Source of the DNA: Marinobacter gudaonensis
GTDB lineage: Bacteria; Pseudomonadota; Gammaproteobacteria; Pseudomonadales; Oleiphilaceae
Assembly: GCF_900115175.1 (NCBI RefSeq)
Contig: NZ_FOYV01000001.1
Coordinates: 2,418,001-2,482,000 of the forward strand
DNA length: 64,000 bases
Direction: 5' to 3'
Part shown: piece by piece, positions 60,840 to 64,000 of the stretch
Position numbering within the stretch: the stretch's first letter is position 1
Layout: each line of letters starts with the position of its first letter
Translations under genes and position numbers: made by a program
Notes under the pieces: generated by a model
The model's database searches: none
What the model saw: the letters and a program-made list of their open reading frames with translations, nothing else
Told to the model about the DNA's origin: nothing

Positions 60840-60933
60840 CCACACCCTGCTTACTGCTCAGAATGCCGTCCTGTTTTTTTATTGCCCTGTCTTAACTTGT
60901 CTTTTCTCTCCTATGCCACAATGTGAGGACGGA

Positions 60934-61020
60934 CGGGGGGAAGGAATATTTTCCCGACAGGAAAAAGATGTCTGAGCGAAGCGAGTTGTTTTTCCCGAGG
61001 GAAAATATTCCTTCCCCCCG
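60934..61020 (+). repeat. Structured intergenic repeat, family A, copy 3
   Basis: Perfect 22-bp arms (60934-60955 and 60999-61020; outer CGGGGGG, inner TTTTCCC) enclose the shared core AAAAAGATGTCTGAGCGAAG plus T-rich half. It lies between the AraC gene and the TM2 gene. The inner TTTTCCC is shared with copy 1, but the middle of the arms differs. Confidence 0.85.
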
Positions 61021-61092
61021 GCCAGCCCCCAGCACCCGAAGGCTGGGGCCGGAGCTCAAATCGGTGACGATTCCAGAAGGATGAGAACAGAT

Positions 61093-61500
61093 ATGACAGA
61101 CCGCCCAGACACCCACAGCAAGCTGATCGGCTACCTGCTCTGGATCTTCGGATTCCTGGGCTCCCACCGGTTCTACTACGGCAAGCCGGTCACCGGCACC
61201 ATCTGGTTCTTCACCCTGGGCCTGCTGTTCATCGGCTGGATCATCGACCTGTTCCTGATTCCGGCCATGGACCGGGAAGCAGACCTCCGGTTCAACGAAG
61301 GCGAGGTGAGCTACAACATCGGCTGGATCCTGCTGACTTTCCTCGGCGTGTTCGGCATTCACCGCATGTACATGGGCAAGTGGATTACCGGGATTATCTA
61401 CCTGCTCACCGGCGGCCTGTTCCTGATCGGTGTGCTCTACGATTTCTGGACACTGAACAACCAGATCTCCATCCGCAACGAAGAACGCCGTTTCGGCTGA
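61093..61500 (+). CDS. TM2-domain membrane protein
   Basis: This is a 135-residue protein with two TM2-like units. LIGYLLWIFGFLGSHRFYYGKPVTGTIWFFTLGLLFIGWIID is followed by a similar block, IGWILLTFLGVFGIHRMYMGKWITGIIYLLTGGLFLIGVLYD. Each has G-x-H-R-(F/M)-Y and a closing D, the TM2 signature. The internal duplication is clear. ATG 61093 or 61081 may be the start; the AAGGA site fits neither perfectly. The function of such proteins is unknown. Confidence 0.87.
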   Translation: MTDRPDTHSKLIGYLLWIFGFLGSHRFYYGKPVTGTIWFFTLGLLFIGWIIDLFLIPAMDREADLRFNEGEVSYNIGWILLTFLGVFGIHRMYMGKWITGIIYLLTGGLFLIGVLYDFWTLNNQISIRNEERRFG

Positions 61501-61513
61501 GCGCCCGCGCTCA
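61498..61513. terminator. Short hairpin between convergent stops
   Basis: TGAGCG (61498-61503) and CGCTCA (61508-61513) pair around CCCG. They include the TM2 stop and the wax ester synthase stop. It is a weak candidate bidirectional terminator. Confidence 0.35.
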
Positions 61514-62920
61514 CAGGCCTGCGGCGGCCTCCAGGTCCGCCAGGCCCTCCTCCAGGTAGTCCAGCATCCGCTGCAGGCTCGGTAGCGTGCGGCGGCAGCC
61601 GATCAGGCCGAACTCCACCTGGTCTCCGTAGCTGAGCAGTGTCATGTTCAGGGCCAGGCGGTCCATGGCGATGGACACCGGGTACATGCCGTCCAGCTTG
61701 GCACCGTTCCAGTAGCAGGTCTCCTTTGGCCCCGGTACGTTGGAAATCACCACATTGAAAGTCTGCCACTTGGGGGCCATGCCGGTGAGCAGATGAAACG
61801 CCGCCGGAGCCAGGGTCAGGGCGGTGTAGTTGATGATTTCCTCGGCGCTCATGTGGGCATAGCGCTCCTTGGCTACTTTGACATCCTCGTGGATCTGCAT
61901 CAGCCGAGTGACCGGGCTCGGTACATCGGTGTGCAACGAGGCGAGGATCACCCCCACCTGGTTTCCGCCGGAGCTGTCGTCCTTGCGCAGGGATACCGGC
62001 ACCATGGCGATCAATGGTTTCTCCGGCAGCGCGTCCTGGTTCATCAGGTAGCTTCTCAGGGCGCTGGCGCACATGGCCATCACCACATCGTTTACGGTGG
62101 CTCCGTAGGCCGCGCCTACTGCCTTGATTCGTGCAAGGTCGTAGGACTGGGCGGCGAAGCGTCGGGAACCGGTGATCTTCTGGTTCAGCAGGCTGCGGGG
62201 GGCATGGAAGATGGACGAATAGGCCGGGTCCTTGCGGGCGTTGTTGATGGTGCGCAGAAGTTCCCGGGCGACCGTTGGCACCGTTCCCAGCTGTTTTCCG
62301 GATTCCCCCAGCAGGTGGCCGACGCTGCGCCACAGGGAAGAAGCGCTCTCCTCTTGTTTGCCTGACTGGCGCGGCGGCATGGCCCAGATCGGTGGCATGT
62401 CCCGTTCGCCGGTGTCGTGGCACAGCATCCGGGTGGCCATGCGCATGGCCGAGACGCCATCCACCAGGGCGTGGTGCACTTTGGTGTACACCGCAAACTG
62501 CCGCTCCCCCAGACCTTCAATCAGGTGGAACTCCCACAGCGGCCGTTCCCGGTCCATCAGGTGGGAATGTTCCGCGGAGACAAAGGACAGCAGCTCCCGG
62601 ACCCGACCGGGCGTGGGCAAGGCCTGGAACCGGAAATGATGTTCCAGGTCCAGGTGCTCGTCTTCCACCCATACCGGCTGACCAAACCGGTAATCCAGCC
62701 GCTGGTTGAACGGCGGCGTGACCCGGGTGTACTGCCTGAGTCGTTCGGCAAGCCGGGCAACATAGTCGTCCGGCGCATCCTCGGGAAAGGAAAACAGCTG
62801 CAAACCGCCCACGTGCATGGGTTGCTGGCGCTTTTCCAGCCACAGGAACAGTTGATCGGTAGGGCTAAGGGGCTTCACGGGGCGTCCTTGTTTGGCGGGT
62901 TTGCGGGGTGACAGACTCAT
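61511..62920 (-). CDS. Wax ester synthase/acyl-CoA:diacylglycerol acyltransferase
   Basis: This enzyme joins acyl-CoA to fatty alcohols or diacylglycerol to make wax esters or triacylglycerol as storage lipid. The 469-residue WS/DGAT has PLSPTDQLFLWLEKRQQPMHVGG, DRERPLWEFHLIEGL, the catalytic HHALVDG (residues 149-155) and TVNDVVMAMC. FNVVISNVPGP and the C-terminal DQVEFGLIGCRRTLPSLQRMLDYLEEGL follow. The wording is very close to Marinobacter wax ester synthases, which supports the organism call. Start 62920 is chosen over 62932; neither has a ribosome site. Confidence 0.95.
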   Translation of the reverse strand: MSLSPRKPAKQGRPVKPLSPTDQLFLWLEKRQQPMHVGGLQLFSFPEDAPDDYVARLAERLRQYTRVTPPFNQRLDYRFGQPVWVEDEHLDLEHHFRFQALPTPGRVRELLSFVSAEHSHLMDRERPLWEFHLIEGLGERQFAVYTKVHHALVDGVSAMRMATRMLCHDTGERDMPPIWAMPPRQSGKQEESASSLWRSVGHLLGESGKQLGTVPTVARELLRTINNARKDPAYSSIFHAPRSLLNQKITGSRRFAAQSYDLARIKAVGAAYGATVNDVVMAMCASALRSYLMNQDALPEKPLIAMVPVSLRKDDSSGGNQVGVILASLHTDVPSPVTRLMQIHEDVKVAKERYAHMSAEEIINYTALTLAPAAFHLLTGMAPKWQTFNVVISNVPGPKETCYWNGAKLDGMYPVSIAMDRLALNMTLLSYGDQVEFGLIGCRRTLPSLQRMLDYLEEGLADLEAAAGL

Positions 62921-63077
62921 GGTAACGCACATTCGGGCGGCCGGAATTGACTTCTTTAAAAACCGCCGGCACAGGCGCAGTCAACAGGAGACGAGGTCCG
63001 GAGCGCCATTTCTGTCGTAAGCTGAAGCGTAAGGTTAGCACTTGCATCCATTTGAAACGTCACAGGGAGAGAGGTCA

Positions 63078-64000
63078 GTGGGTCATCCGTTGAAAGGCAT
63101 CCCGGTTATCGTGTTGCTGTTCATGTCCGTCTGGTCACCGGGTGGCGCGGCTCAGGAGCTTCCGGGCGTGCAGCTGGAAACCGTGAGCCCCGGCACCATC
63201 AGGCAGGAGGTCACCCTCAACGGCACAGTGACGGCGCTTCGGGTGTCCGGCATTTCCGCCTCGGTTGCAGGGCTGTTGGAACAGGTTCAGGTGGAAACCG
63301 GGAACCGGGTGGCCAGGGGCGATACCCTGGTGGCACTGGATGATGAGCTGGTCCGGTGGGAGCTGGAGGCCGCGAGTGCGGAGGTCGAGGAAGCCCGAAG
63401 CCGGCTGGAGGAGGCCGAACGCAGGCTCAGTGAGGCCCGCTCGGTGGGCGCCGGTCGAAACATTGCCGCAACCGAAGTCAGCACCCGGGAAAGTGAAGTA
63501 GAGGCTAGTCGTGCCGCCCTGGCGCGGCTGGAGGCAACACGCCGTCAGGTGGCGGTGAGGCTGGAGCGTCACCGCGTCACGGCACCCTTCGACGGCGTGA
63601 TCAGTCAGCGTTCCCGGGACATCGGCGAGTGGGTCACCACCGGGGATCAACTGCTGACCCTGGTGGACACCGGCAATCTGAGGCTCGATTTCCAGGTGCC
63701 CCAGGACTTCTACGCCCGCGTTGACGACAACACCCGCCTGCTCGTTCAGGCTGAGGGCGACAGGGTTCCGGCGAGCATCGACGTGCTGGTGCCGGTGAAT
63801 GACCCCCAGGCGCGAACGTTCCTGCTGCGCGCGATCAAGCCCGACCCGGTGCGGCTGCTTCCTGGCATGGCGGTGCAGGCAACCCTGCAGGTGACCACCG
63901 GTGAGCAGGGACTCACCATTTCCCGGGATGCCATCAACCGCTATCCGGAAGGCCGGGTGACCGTGTGGCTGGCGGAGCCGGCCGATGGCGATACCTGGAC
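63078..64000 (+). CDS. RND efflux periplasmic adaptor (3'-truncated by the window edge)
   Basis: The frame is open from GTG 63078 (GGGAGAG about 6 nt upstream) to the window end, about 307 residues. A signal peptide (GIPVIVLLFMSVWSPGGAAQ) leads into the membrane-fusion-protein layout. A first lipoyl half has VSGISASVAGLLEQVQVETGNRVARGDTLVALDDEL, then an alpha-hairpin (residues about 95-165, Glu/Ala/Arg-rich). The second lipoyl half has VTAPFDGVISQRSRDIGEWVTTGDQLLTLVD, and a beta-barrel part with LLPGMAVQATLQV follows. The RND pump gene would lie beyond the edge. The substrate is unknown. Confidence 0.9.
   Translation, partial: MGHPLKGIPVIVLLFMSVWSPGGAAQELPGVQLETVSPGTIRQEVTLNGTVTALRVSGISASVAGLLEQVQVETGNRVARGDTLVALDDELVRWELEAASAEVEEARSRLEEAERRLSEARSVGAGRNIAATEVSTRESEVEASRAALARLEATRRQVAVRLERHRVTAPFDGVISQRSRDIGEWVTTGDQLLTLVDTGNLRLDFQVPQDFYARVDDNTRLLVQAEGDRVPASIDVLVPVNDPQARTFLLRAIKPDPVRLLPGMAVQATLQVTTGEQGLTISRDAINRYPEGRVTVWLAEPADGDTW

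Noticed and set aside
1..64000. CRISPR arrays, tRNA or rRNA genes, prophage or intact insertion sequences
   Set aside because: No regularly spaced direct repeats, cloverleaf-like stretches, phage structural genes or transposase genes were seen in any gap.

Overview
The window reads as part of a chromosome of a Marinobacter-like marine gammaproteobacterium. GC content is high and coding density is high. The gene set points the same way: a vibrioferrin-type siderophore locus, ectoine genes with a dedicated aspartokinase, a wax ester synthase/DGAT very similar to Marinobacter enzymes, and E. coli-like nuo, ndh, yghU, yfbR, tag and pdxH genes. No rRNA, tRNA, CRISPR array, intact insertion sequence or prophage was seen.

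Layout. 1-9400: the distal half of an NDH-1 (complex I) operon, nuoG (5'-truncated by the window edge) to nuoN, mostly joined by 1-4 nt overlaps. 9397-10707: a convergent type II NADH dehydrogenase (ndh). 10.9-13.7 kb: a TetR regulator and an orphan NosR/NirI-like flavo-iron-sulfur membrane protein. 13.8-21.3 kb: housekeeping and accessory genes (YghU, LOG-family protein, a 58-residue protein, a spermidine-synthase-like protein, an ankyrin protein, a PEBP protein, a metallophosphoesterase, an SDR, a DraG-like hydrolase, a flavin reductase). 21.3-35.4 kb: eleven same-strand genes matching the vibrioferrin pattern, pvsA-E followed by pvuA-E, preceded by an SbnG-like citrate-synthase/aldolase gene. 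There are two Fur-box-like sites, one before the leading gene and one before pvuA. 35.8-41.9 kb: a VTT-domain/flavoprotein-disulfide-reductase fusion, a radical SAM protein, a sodium:solute symporter and a degenerate metallophosphoesterase, interrupted by two structured intergenic repeats. 42.0-45.6 kb: ectA, ectB and ask, with no ectC between or beside them. 45.7-49.5 kb: an RpoS-like sigma factor, two small proteins, tag, a phosphopantetheinyl transferase and pdxH. 49.7-64 kb: an MHYT protein with a degenerate GGDEF domain, a DUF748/AsmA-like protein, a periplasmic binding protein, yfbR, an SDR, a diguanylate cyclase, a class II amidotransferase, a metal-dependent hydrolase, an AraC regulator, a TM2 protein, a wax ester synthase and the start of an RND adaptor gene.

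How it fits together. NDH-1 and NDH-2 offer alternative NADH oxidation routes into quinone. The iron locus would make, export, bind and re-import a citrate-based siderophore, and it carries a gene that could supply citrate for it. The ectoine genes supply osmoprotectant precursors up to N-gamma-acetyl-diaminobutyrate; the last step is not encoded here. The most unusual DNA signal is a family of three intergenic hairpins. They share a core of about 35 nt, but the long stem arms differ between copies while staying perfectly self-complementary within each copy. All assignments come from reading translations and motifs by eye; no database search was run.
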